From assembly GCA_002077065.1 (NCBI GenBank), contig NAJO01000004.1, positions 186,001 through 250,000 on the forward strand: a stretch of DNA of 64,000 nt. Reading direction: 5' to 3'. Made by a program: the position numbers and the translations under genes. The DNA is from Cryoendolithus antarcticus (lineage: Eukaryota; Ascomycota; Dothideomycetes; Cladosporiales; Cladosporiaceae). This document shows, piece after piece, positions 31,251-42,500 of the stretch; the stretch's first letter is position 1, and every line of letters begins with the position of its first letter. Below the pieces are notes generated by a model that ran no database searches, was not told where the DNA came from, and was given only the letters and a program-made list of their open reading frames with translations.

Positions 31251-31988
31251 CGTGGTAGTGTGGTGTTGTTGGGTAGCACTGCTCAGCCCGAAATTGTGTA
31301 GTTGATAGCAGTCGGCGTTTATGTGACTGTTGTACGATCTTCATATACCCCGTCTTCCAATGGTCAGCGAATTCGCATGGCCACCACGGTCCAACCATCA
31401 CGGTGCTTGTGAGCTCGATTGGGCGTAGCGTTCTTCGTCATCGCCGCGATAACCTTTGGTAGGGTCTGACAGTCTTTCCATCATTCAGCGCCGATTGATA
31501 CGACTAGCATACAATGTGCGACCGGGCAATACCATGAAAAGTCACCTCAGTCGTGGCCAATGCCAGCCGATTTTCAGTGCTGTCCAAACAATGGTAACGG
31601 TGCAGGAATGTATACTCGAACTGTGGAGAGGCACTATCTCAGCTTCCGAAGTCGGATTAGTGCGGTTCCGTCAGTCCAAGTCCGCACACGTGATCGGACC
31701 TGGGAGAGCTGACACTCTCGCTGCCAAAAGCTTACGATGCTTCCAATGTCCTTCCACTATTTCGCGCCAACTCGGACAGCGATAGTCGTCCCAATGGCAT
31801 GCTTCGAAGCAATGCTTTGCAATCAAGGAGAGTTTGTGCCACGCCGCATAGGCAACTCGTTCCAGCAGCAAGGTATATGTACACTCTCATCTTTCGTCTT
31901 CCAGCACCAATATCCAAGCATCGCAAGTACTCCCCAGTCTTCCGCATACCTCTTCATACAGCCAACAATACCCGTATCGTTCGTCAGC
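31251..31988. other. Intergenic (shared upstream region of ZIP and SDR genes)
   Basis: About 740 nt between divergent genes, holding both promoters. Frames are short and without recognisable content. No clear regulatory palindrome was seen. Confidence 0.45.
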
Positions 31989-33054
31989 ATGATCGACTTT
32001 CTCAAGACTCTTCCCCGTCCCACTGCGACCTACCACACGAAGCCCTACCCGGCCATTTCTCCCACTCGCCCTGAGCTGAGCCTCAAGGGCAAGAATATCC
32101 TTATCACCGGAGGCGGTACGATCTGACCCGCATCCACCTCCTTCTGAACACCTCTGACACCTCACCAGCCACCGGCATCGGCCTAGCAATCACCACTGCT
32201 CTTGCTACAGCCTCCGCTTCTAACATCCACATCCTCGCCCGCACTGCTGGCCCTCTTCTGTCCACCAAGTCCTCCCTCGAGAACCTCTACCCCTCAGTGA
32301 CTATCCACGCTCACATCGGCTCCATCTCTTCTCCCCAGGACATCGCCCGAGTCCTCGACGAAGCCGGCGAAATCGACATCCTGGTCCTCTCGGCCGGGCG
32401 ATCCCAGCCAATCGCCCCAACCGCCGCCATCCCACCTGAAGAGCTGCGCGCAGACTTCGAGCTGAATGTCCTAGCCAACATGTCGCTCATTAGCGCTTAC
32501 TTAGCCCGACCGGCGAAGGCTGAAAGGACGATCATCCACGTCTCTACTGGCGGCGCGTGAGCTTCACCTGGCCCCTTTCGGAGCACGAAGTGAACGGCCG
32601 CTAACACTTCACCTAGCTATATGAGCGGCATGGGAACAGCAGGCTACGGCGCAAGCAAGCTCGCCATGTCGAAGCTGATCTCTGACATCCATCTTGAAGC
32701 TCTGCCGCACGCTGGAACCGCCCAGGGTGTCAGAGCGTTTACGTTCCATCCGGCTGTTGCGTTCACGCAGATGGCTGCTGATGTTTTCGGGCTTGGGAAG
32801 GATGACTTAGAGTGGGACGATCGTGAGTCACACGTTACGTTTGCACGGTGAGAATGTCTCTGACTCTAGGGCGTACAGCAAACTTGCCGGGACAGTTCGT
32901 GGTTTGGCTCGCGAGTTCCGAGGCCGACTTTGTCAGAGGCAGGTTTTTGTGGGCGCATTGGGATGTCGAGGAGCTGAAAGCGAAGAAGAATGTTATCGAG
33001 GCGAACTCGAATCTGCTAACGATGAAGCCGGAAATGGCTGGACTGACGGACTGA
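31989..33054 (+). CDS. Short-chain dehydrogenase/reductase (SDR)
   Basis: Exons are 31989-32115, 32169-32556, 32617-32822 and 32870-33054, with introns of 53, 60 and 47 nt, giving 301 residues. Splicing rebuilds the classical SDR motifs. The cofactor motif TGGGATGIG spans intron 1. LVLSAG replaces the usual NNAG. The serine strand is IIHVSTGGA, and intron 2 falls just before the catalytic YGASK. The C-terminal part (FVVWLASSEADFVRGRFLWAHWDVEEL) is characteristic of fungal SDRs with unknown substrates. It should be a cytosolic NAD(P)H oxidoreductase. The exon 3/4 junction (intron of 47 nt) is short but has a good donor and CTGAC branch site. Confidence 0.88.
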
Positions 33055-33172
33055 TGTTGTCGCATGCGGGATCCAAATTGTCAGGAACAGGCAAGGCTGT
33101 GAAGGCGTAGTAAGAGAAACAATGTCATTCATTCATGAAAGTCCAAGCTATACAAGAACACTGTCGGAAAGC

Positions 33173-36100
33173 TCACTTGCGTCCCACCTTCTTGCCACGA
33201 ACAAGCAGCTTCTCCCGCAGCTCCCTCACTGCGTCGGCCCAGCCTTCGCCCATTTCGCCGCTCTTCGCCTCAATGGCATCCTTCATCTTAGCTTCGTTGT
33301 AAGGCTCGCCATACACGATCTTACACCCGACTTCAGTGGCAACACTCACCTCGCCTCCATTCTCTCCAACGGTGGCAGACACCTCAAAGTCCACTCTGAC
33401 CTTGGTCTTCACCTTCGGCAGCAGAATGAAGCTCGACACTTGTAGCTTGTCGTCTGCTAGAATCCTCGTGGCATTCAAGCCTTCAATGCCCAACCTCCTC
33501 TCACTCTCTGCAATTCTCCGCGCAGCTTCCCAGCCGGAGCTGACGAGCTTCAGCAACTGCGGGACCGTCGTCTCGGCCTGAGGCAGGGCTTGCAGAGCTG
33601 CTCGTATCAGCTGGAGGAAGAACCGCAATGTCGTCGGCAGAGGGTCAGCGGAGCCGAGGTAAGTGAGTCGGATAGGAGCGTTCTGGCCGATAGAAGTGTT
33701 TGTGCTGAAGGCTGTGGGGTGGAAGAAGAGTTGGAGCGTGGACGCGTAGGTCATTGTTAGGGTTGTGGGATGAGAGGAGGCGGATGTAATGGACCAGTGG
33801 TGGGTCTGCTCGAGGGCAGTGATGTTGTCTGTCATGAAGGTCAGTTGAAAAGGGTCGTAAAGGAAATTGAGAAGGCTTACCTCGCAGAGCAGCGATCTCG
33901 TCAACGGAGATGCTGCGGCAGGAGTCACGGACTTTGTCGGCGGAGGCGATGGCAGCCGTGTACTCTGTCCTGGCATCGATGAGAGTCTCCTCGGTATCGG
34001 CGAGCGTCTGTGATTCTTCCTCGAGGCTCCGGAGTAACAGACGCTTTGCCTCAAGCTCCTCGTCAATCTCGACAAGTCGCTCGCGAGCAGCGTCCAGCTC
34101 CTCCTTCTCTTCAGGTGACACAGCATTGGCAGCTTCCTGCAGTCTTGCCGCCTTGACCTCGAGCCCGTCCCTCTGCTCCAGCATCCCCGGCAACACCTCA
34201 GCAATGATCTCCTCCTTCTCCAACAACACCTCATCATCCCTGAGCAATCCCTCAGCAATCCCATGCAACACATGCATCAGCTCCTCCAAGAGCTGGCCCC
34301 GCCAGCCATACCACATCTCCTTACTCCTCAGCCTCGCATGCGTCTTGATGTCCCTCAGCTGCGCATCAATCACAGCCTTCCTGGAAGATACAGCAGACAT
34401 ATACGCTTGCAGCAAAGGTGGCGTCTCGCGGAAAGTTTCAGCTTCGAGCTCCTTGATCGCGCCTTTGCCCTCGTGGATGTAGCGTTTCAACTCGTGGCAG
34501 GCGTGGGAGAAGAGCTCCTTTTCGGGCTCGGTGCAGGCTGCTGCTACGACTGCGGCTGCGAGGGTGACTTCGGGTTCGAGGACGTCTGTGGACTTGCGGT
34601 TCTTGGATGGTGTGGGCATGACTGTCATGCGGCGTTTGGTGGTCGTGAGGTCCATGAAGCGGATGCCGGCGGCGTCGAGGAACTCTTGAAGGTGGACTTG
34701 CTGCTTAGGCTGGTCATCCGAGGAGAGTCTTCCTAGGTCGTCGCTCAGCTGTTTGGCAGGCGAGGCCGGTATGACTTGTCGAGCTCTGGGCGCACTTCGA
34801 GTCGCTGGAGTCTGACGCTTGACAGGAGATGCTTGCTTCGCTGGAGTATGCTTCTTGGGAGTCATCGACTTGAGTGTCTCCTTACGTGGTGTCGACATTA
34901 GCTTGATTGAGTCGAGCATCTTGCGAGACTCCAACGGGCTGTCCGTGGCAGCGGTCTGCTCGGAAGTTGCTGCACGCTGAGGCGTAGTCGTGCGCGGCGT
35001 AGCGTTGCGCAACGGCGTGCGAACAGCAGGCGAGGAACGCTTATTGGCGACAGGGCTGGGAGTAACCGGCTTCGGAGTGGCCACTTTCTGTGGCGTCACT
35101 TTTGCGGACGATCCGGTTCTTGGAGTACCAGCCTTACGCGCAGAAGGACTTTGCGCTGGCGTTGAACTTCTTCGAGGCGAAGATCTGGCCTTCAGCGGAC
35201 TACACCGCAAGCGTGGCAACTCCTCGGACAATTGTGCTTCGGCCTCAAGCTGAGCATTCGCCTGACTCCTAAGCTCGCTTCCTGGACTCCTGACAACTTG
35301 GCGAACCACAACAGGCACAGGCGTTGACTCGCTCGCGAGCACCTGCTGCGACTGCGCTGGCAGATCAGGATACGAGACTTCCTGCTTGAGAGGCGAGCTC
35401 TTGTACTGACTCATGCGACCGAGCTTGAAGGGCGAGAAGCCACGCATCTGCAATTTCTCTTCAGTCTTTGGCTCCTTCGGTGGCTCATCTGCACTGAAGG
35501 AAGCCCTCCTGGATTTTGCCGATAGTCTGTCGCCCTTCGCTTGCTTCTCCAAGATCGGTGTGAGCAGCTTCACTGGTCCAGTATCCTCCACGTCTCGGAA
35601 CCGCTCCTGATCTTTCGGTGTCGTATTGTCAGCTGCAGTCAGCTCCATGGGCGCCTCCTCGTCCAACGGCGTGGATGGTGTCGCATCAGCTTGTTGTTGA
35701 GCAGCCTTAATCCCGCCTAATACCGTGGTCAATTCCATAGTCAGCTCTTCGTTCTCGTCGAAGCTGTCAGTTGACTGACGCTTCGAGGCTTGCACACCTC
35801 CCATTGGTCGCGTGAAGTCCATAGTCATTTCGCCTTGATCGGATGCAATGCCTGAAGATCGTCTCCTAGCGACGCTGCGCCTTCGCTCTGCTCGTGCCGG
35901 AGGTCCAGTGTCCTCAATACCACCCATAGCGATCGTGAGGTCCATCGTCTCGTCGCCTAGGGATGATCTCGCGATTGAGGAACGTCGTCGCTTGGATTGC
36001 GATGTGATGGTCGTGACACCAGGCGATCCTGCATCAGTGGTCGAAAGTCGTCGCTTCTTCGAGCTCGTAGTGACATGCGTGGTAGTAGTGTGCACCTTGC

Positions 36101-37271
36101 CAACAGCGCGAGTAAACTCCATCGTTCCATCGTCGGCCGGTGAGCTTGCCTCGACAGGCGTTTTAGATCTTGTGATGCCACCCACGGCGCGAGTGACGTC
36201 CATGCTCATCTCCTCTTCTTCTTCCTCAATGATAGTCTCAGGGTGGGAGATGAGCGGCGCTGTCACCACAGCCTTGAATGCAGGGGAAAAGGGATTGACG
36301 TTCTCCTGATCCAGCGCAGCAGACCTATGCGGCTGTATGATCTCCTGTTGCTCCCATTGCTCGAACGCATTCGTGATATCGTCACCCGCTATCTCCATAG
36401 ACTGCTCGCCTTCCTCTTCATAGGCCTCATCATATTCAATACCTCTCGTACCAGCTTGCTCCGCTGCAGCGCGAAGGTTCCGCTCCAATCTTGCGCTCGA
36501 TGATGTGCTCGAGCCTTCGCTTTCGGTAGTAGACAGTAAGGTATTGTCGCCACCCATATCGAGGCTCATAGCAGTACCTGTAGCATCCTCCAAGTCATCT
36601 CCATCCTCGTCATCATCCTCGCCCTCGCTACCGGAGACATCACTACTGCCTTCCAATACACTGGGTGAGCTCAGATCCTCGGGATTGTTGAAGTCCATCG
36701 GAGGCACACCAGAGCCTCGACGCACCTTCTTTTGGTGTAAGTCTCGTTGAGGCGCAGGTGATGGTGGAAGCTTCTTAGGCGACGATGCCTGCTCAGGTGG
36801 CGTGGAAGGAGGCTCCTCGCCACTGCCGTTGTGTGTACCAGGCGATTTGGGCGAGGAGCTGGCTTCTGCTGACCGCGTGATGCTCGATGCCCGGCGCGTC
36901 GTTTCGGAAGACTCGGTCGAAGTCGTGTGGTCGCGCATGTACTCAATGACATCCCAAGTATGTAATGTCGCCTCCGGTGCAAACGAGACGCGTCGGTTAG
37001 CCATGGACTTGCGACGCGCCGCTTTGCGATCTGCATCTGCCTGGCTGGGGAGAATGCCCTTGACTGCTGGAACGAATGCTGACTTCCGTCGATTCATCAT
37101 GACTTTCTGTTTGACGCTGCTGTCCTCGTCGTCCAGTCCTCCGGGTCCAATGCTTTTGCTGCGAGGCTTCTTGCCACCCTTTCGCGGCGACGAGCTGCGT
37201 TGTGCCGGGTCGCTGCCCGATGTGGGTGCGACATTCTCCTTGTCGGCAGCGAGCGCCATGTCTTCGAACAT
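33173..37271 (-). CDS. SPC105: Kinetochore scaffold Spc105/Spc7 (KNL1 homologue)
   Basis: Exons are 37271-33881 and 33828-33173, with a 52-nt intron, giving 1348 residues. N-terminal PP1-docking signals are visible: RVSF at about 94-97 followed by APE...HTWDVIEY, and upstream KGILP at about 71-75 in the place of the usual [SG]ILK. About six MELT-like motifs, the Mps1 phosphosites that recruit Bub1/Bub3, lie within residues 350-545: MSMDVT, TMEFT, TMDLT, TMDFT, TMELT and PMELT, most followed by a Gly-Gly pair. After a long basic, Pro/Ser/Thr-rich middle come a coiled coil (about 960-1120) and the C-terminal Spc7/RWD region that binds the Mis12 complex. It should be essential for chromosome segregation. 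It is divergent from ribosomal protein uS17. Confidence 0.93.
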
Positions 37272-37739
37272 CTGCGCGAATGTGTGGCCGTAGCAGTAGA
37301 CAATGAATGGACCATATATGCGCGATCGAATGTGGTTGCCAGTGTTTGGCTAAGATGTAAACACGAGCGTGGGTGACAGAATGCGCGGCAGGAGCTCATC
37401 GATGGCAGAAGCGGTATATCTCTTGCTACATTGCAGCCCAGATCTTTCTAGCTTTCAATACACCTTCGAAGATGGCAATGGAGGTATGCAGTGCATCATG
37501 ACAACATGCGATCCGTAACATGGGTGTTGAGCGCGATGTATAAGACTATTGATGTTCATGTCTTCTGTCACTGGCGTTCATGGGAGCGCAGGCTCAGCCG
37601 AAATATAACCGCCTTGGCGCTCGCACACGAACTTTTGCTAACGCACGCGGGGATTGAAGATCGAGACATCACCCGCACCTCGAACGCCAATACCCACGAC
37701 CACGTCGCCTAACACCGATTGCAGCACATCACAGCAATC
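37272..37739. other. Intergenic (shared upstream region of Spc105 and uS17)
   Basis: About 470 nt between divergent genes. It should hold the strong ribosomal-protein promoter. No telobox like the one at 19024 was seen. Nothing else is recognised. Confidence 0.45.
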
Positions 37740-38381
37740 ATGGCGACCGAATTGACCGTCCAGAGCGAGCGCGCGTTCCAAAAGCAGCCCCACGTCTTCC
37801 TCAACTCGAAGCGCACCGGAGGTATCAGCAGGGCTGGAAAGGGAGGCAAGCGGTGGTTCAAGGATGTTGGGCTAGGCTTTAGGACACCGGCGACTGCGAT
37901 CAACGGCACATACATCGGTGAGTGATGGACTGGAAGAAAGATGTTGCAGGAGTTCATGGAGGAGAGATGGCATGACAGGAAGGCACACGAGCAAGATCAT
38001 GGACTTACACAATGCCAACAGACAAGAAGTGCCCCTTCACCGGCCTCGTCTCCATCCGCGGCCGTATCCTCACAGGCACCGTCGTGTCGACGAAAATGCA
38101 CCGCACGCTTGTCATTCGCCGCGAGTACCTCCACTTCATCCCCAAATACGCCCGTTACGAGCGTCGCCACAAGAACCTCTCCGCACATGTCTCGCCAGCG
38201 TTCCGTGTCGAGGAGGGTGACCAGGTCACCGTGGGCCAGTGCCGGCCTTTGAGCAAGACTGTACGTATATGCCAGAAGAGATGCGTGGTCATGGGATCTA
38301 ACGGTGTTTCAGGTCCGCTTCAACGTCCTGCGCGTGCTTCCCCGTACTGGCAAGCAGGTCAAGCAGTTCAACAAGTTCTAG
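37740..38381 (+). CDS. RPS11: Cytosolic 40S ribosomal protein uS17 (S11)
   Basis: Exons are 37740-37917, 38022-38260 and 38313-38381, with introns of 104 and 52 nt, giving 161 residues. The start [20 protein letters not shown] and the segments [55 protein letters not shown] and the C-terminal [11 protein letters not shown] are those of eukaryotic uS17. It is a structural protein of the small subunit that binds 18S rRNA. The intron-rich form, with a first intron of 104 nt, is typical of fungal ribosomal-protein genes. I looked for box C/D elements in intron 1 and found none convincing. Confidence 0.96.
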
Positions 38382-39575
38382 ATGATCAAGCGAATGGGTA
38401 TGGAGTGTCTGGTTGGGAGCGCAGGCGGCAAGAGTCTATGAGAGACCTGGTCACGTCGATCACTCGAAGTCGACGCCGAGATCAGGCTCGGACTTGCTCT
38501 GCTGGACTTACTATGCTACACGTCAGAGTTGTAGAGCAGCAACGAGAAAACATCAGACACTCAAAGCACCTCTCACGCTCCATCTCGGAAGTCGACGTGT
38601 GGGCGGTCCAGACTTCAGATACAATACTCGAGTTTTCCGTCGTGCGAGCCGTTGTACCATGAACGTGACGACTGATCAGAATGCGCGACTACTGACTCAT
38701 TCGTAGTGATGTTAGTATACTGCCGTGAGCGTATATAAATCGATTGATCAAGTGGGTAGCATATTCGGTACATCTCTCGATTTCAGCCACAGCATGCCGC
38801 CAATCGATCGAGAAGCTGGCGACAGGAGGTCATACATCACCCAACACGTACTGTACAGTTCACTGTGCTGACTCAGTTTGCCTCAGAAGGCGAACTGAGT
38901 CAGCGAGGGACATGCTGGTAATGCCCCAAGGGAGACTTGCTGTTGTGACGTTCGTGAGCCCTTCGACATCTCATGGTTATGGTCTTGCACTGACGGTGTT
39001 GGGCTTGTTGTGCTTTACTCATCGCTTTTGAGGTATTGTTATGAAGTACTTGCAAGGCTCGCGTCGTGAACGTAAGGTAGTGGTGCGCAGCATGTGCTTT
39101 TGATACTGTATTGCTCGTGAAAGTACTCGAGGTAGGCAAATACTGTACCGTAGCTGAGGATCGCGCTAGCAGGGATCAATCTGCGCTACTGCAATGCATA
39201 AAGTTATGTTCCTGAGCATCGGATCTTTGGCTGCTGTTTCCAACATATGCGCGCTGAGGCCCTGTTCACGGCCTTATCAACGGTAGATGAGCAACATCAA
39301 TTCACTTTGCAACCGTCAGTCTTTCAGACGCGTGGTTTGTGAGTCTGCTGGGGCTCACACGTCCGAGAGTCAACGTGCGCCTGGCTGGCAGTCAAGTGAG
39401 ACACTGCGAACATCAAACGCGAATATGAGCTACTTGTTGCAGCTACAGCTCGCTCCATATCCCTGATCTCTACACGAACCGTGAATGCTGCGACGCTAGA
39501 GCAAGTACAGCACCCCGAGGCCGATGTAGTCTCATCTGAGACCAGAGACGTGAAATCCAGTGATACAGCAATGCA
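38382..39575. other. Intergenic containing a 16-bp-stem hairpin
   Basis: About 1.2 kb lie between uS17 and the SET gene. A TATA-like tract (TATATAAAT, about 38731) and an inverted repeat at 38867-38904 are visible. No recognised gene lies here. A 95-codon frame after the TATA-like tract (38744-39031) is the only candidate and I do not support it. Confidence 0.45.
38867..38904. repeat. Inverted repeat / hairpin
   Basis: The left arm GCTGACTCAGTTTGCC (38867-38882) and the right arm GGCGAACTGAGTCAGC (38889-38904) are complementary over 16 bp with one mismatch, which would be a G-U pair in RNA. The spacer is 6 nt. No T-run follows. The arms also each contain TGACTCA, the AP-1/Gcn4-type core. Confidence 0.6.
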
Positions 39576-42500
39576 ATGGCCAATAACAGACAGGGCAGCG
39601 TTATTGATCTCTGCGAGGACAGCGATGAAGGCAAGCAAAGTCCTAAGGAGCCACGCAAGAAGCCTTCATCGACACCTGTGCCTGCTAAGCGTAGCACGGG
39701 TAGCAGCTTGAAGCAGACGAGCTCTAACACGAAAGATCATGACATTGATCTCACTGGCGACAGTGATGGGAAGCCGCAGTCATCGCAGAAGCGGGATCTC
39801 ACTGACAAGGTCCGTCACCCGGGCCCCAAGAGGCAAGATGTCAAAGCTGGGATCAATGGAACCTCGAATGCCCGCCCACCAAAGGCTGGCTCAACCCGTG
39901 CCTTGCTTGCAGCTGCATCGGATGTAATCAGCATTTCTGACGATGAACCATCGACGACGAAGACTGCTGAGAAACTTCCGCGCGAAGCGTTGAAGGTGAA
40001 GGCTAAGGCTCCCGCGCCAGCAGGTATTGAGAGCACGAAGAAAAGATCTCGTCACGAGGATGTCGATGCTCGATCATCTTCGCCCCTTGCGAAGCGGACA
40101 CGCCACATTGGTTCCGATGTCAGGATCGTGGCAGAGTCTCCACAACAGGCGGTGGACTCTGCGCGGAAGTCAACCGTGGAAGACACTCGCAAACGTTTCC
40201 CAGACGGCGACGCGAGATCTTCTGGTTTCAGGACCGCCCGGGATATTGCAAATCGTAAAGCTCAGGACGAGATCGAGAAGTCGAGAAGAGCAAGGTATGC
40301 CCTTGCAGACCAATTGCCCGGCGCACGCGGTGGAGACGAGAGCAGTCTTCGACGCCCGACGAAAGCGCTTGGTGCTCAAGCGACCGCAGAAGAAGGTCAC
40401 GCACGTAAGATTGCGGAGTCCCCTAACGCTGGACCGGGCACACCAAGCATCCCTTCTCCAGTAAAGAAAAAGCTGAGCAGAGCTACGGCTGAGCCAAATG
40501 CAGAGCTGTCGACTTCAACTCCCGCAGTGAAGATCAAGACGCCTCCACCACGAACAGATACGCCTCCAAATGCTTCTGCACGTTTGGCTCCCTCCCCTAG
40601 AAAGCGCAAGGCTCACTCAGCGGCCGGCGATGGTCGACCGAAGTCGCCTCCTGCTAATGACAATGCGCGTGAACATGGCCAACGGAAGAGCACAGACGGA
40701 CTTCAACGAGAGCTTCAGACTGAAGATGATCGCGGTAGCAAGCAAGAAGGCGTCAAGACTGGCATCATGGGCACTCTCAAAGCTGGTTTCAACGCGTTGA
40801 TGGGTCCACCAAAGGCGAAAGCTGCCAGTGCGCACGACACAGGCCCATCAAGCGATGCTGTAAAGAACCCTCAGACCGATGCTGAGCGTCCTGCCACCAG
40901 CGCAAGGTCACCGAGACGTACAACAAGGGATCTGCTCAGACCACAACCAGACACTGACCGGTCATTCCATGTAACCTCGCCTCTGCCAGGGACTTCTAGC
41001 GATACGAATACAACACCCGCACCGAGTGTCACGACTACAACACCGATTGAGACTGCGACATCGCGATCAACACCCGCGCCTGCTGTTGGTGGACGACCTG
41101 TGATGATACAGCTCACGCCACTTCAGCAGGTTGAGCAGACGCTGGAGAAGTACGCTGCCGAGATGCGTACAGATACGAGCTATGCGACGAAGGCCATGCT
41201 CAAGCGCGTACGATTGAGCGGATTACACACGTCAAAGGAGCGTTTAGAGAAGCCCGAGAATGTGGCGAACTCCATCTTCGCTAGCTTGCCCGCTATGCCT
41301 TTGATTGCTGTCAGTGCGAGCTCGAAGACGCCTGCGGACAGTGTCAGGGTGAATGTGGAGACCTGTATCGGCAAAGCAAGTGTCAAGTCACACTACCTGG
41401 TGAAGCCGACGATCTGCGACACGAGCGAGATTATGGATGTGCCAGGCTACACTCACTATGTCAGTCTGAGGGACAACCTGTTAGCGCCCAATGTCCTCCA
41501 CATGAACGTTTGGCCGTACTTCGGGGATGAATATGTCAAAGAGGACACTTTTGGACAGCTGTACCACGTGGACACTGCAGACCGAGAGAGAAAGCTGCGG
41601 AGATTGTTGCAAGCTCAGCGAGCAGAAGATTATGCAAACAGCGCTCTGGAGGACCTAGGCATTACTTGGAGTGATGTGCTTCACTTCCTGCTGGATCGCA
41701 ATGGGTTCAGCACTGCGGGCCTGCACGACAGTATGAAACGAGCAGTGAGCAAAGCTGCGACGTCCAGGTCTGAAGACTTTCCGTCGACGACTGGGGATGG
41801 AGACAAGTGGGTGTACGTGCTTTCATACGCCACTTCAAAGTCGAAGCCGGATGTTCTGGGCACGGCCGCTCTGCTCTGTGATTGCTTCCAAAGCTCGTTC
41901 AAAATCCCACTGTGGCATCTGGCCAGGCGAAGCAGAGTCGTGTCGGAAGCCTTTGAAGCGCACGTACGACAGCCGCTGCCGGTCCTGGACAGGACTTGCC
42001 GGGTGTGCTTTCACTTCAACTGTTCGGTGCATGGAGAGTACCGGGAAGAAGAGACTGACGATGCTGAACCCGGTATGGAGGAGGACCCAGCAGTCGCTAC
42101 AGATCTGGTGCACCCGGAGAAGGTCAATCGGCGCAAGCGGATGTCGTTCCTCCCAACGCCTGACAGCGATAAGGAGCTCTCTCTACCTTTTCGCCCACCT
42201 GTGAAGAAGAGAACAGCTTGGGATCCGAACATATTTGCCAAGTTGGAAGAGCGCGGTCCATTCTACCCATGCCATCACCCCGGCAAGACCTGCGAGGCAT
42301 CCCGCTGCACTTGTGCGCAGCACCACATTCACTGCGAGAAGAGCTGCGGGTGCGCTTCCGACTGTGCTCGCAAGTACCACGGTTGTGCCTGTAAGACAGT
42401 CGCTAAAGGCCTTGTCTGTTTCGAGGACTCCCGCTGCGCTTGCTTCCAGCTTGGACGCGAGTGTGATCCCAATCTCTGTGGCGCATGTGGAGTCAGCAGC

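Noticed and set aside
37918..38021. Possible box C/D snoRNA in the 104-nt uS17 intron
   Set aside because: A GTGATGG word resembles a C box, but I found no D box (CTGA) at a suitable distance and no terminal stem.
38744..39031. A 95-codon frame following a TATA-like tract
   Set aside because: It has no recognisable motif, poor composition and overlaps the inverted repeat; there is not enough to call a gene.
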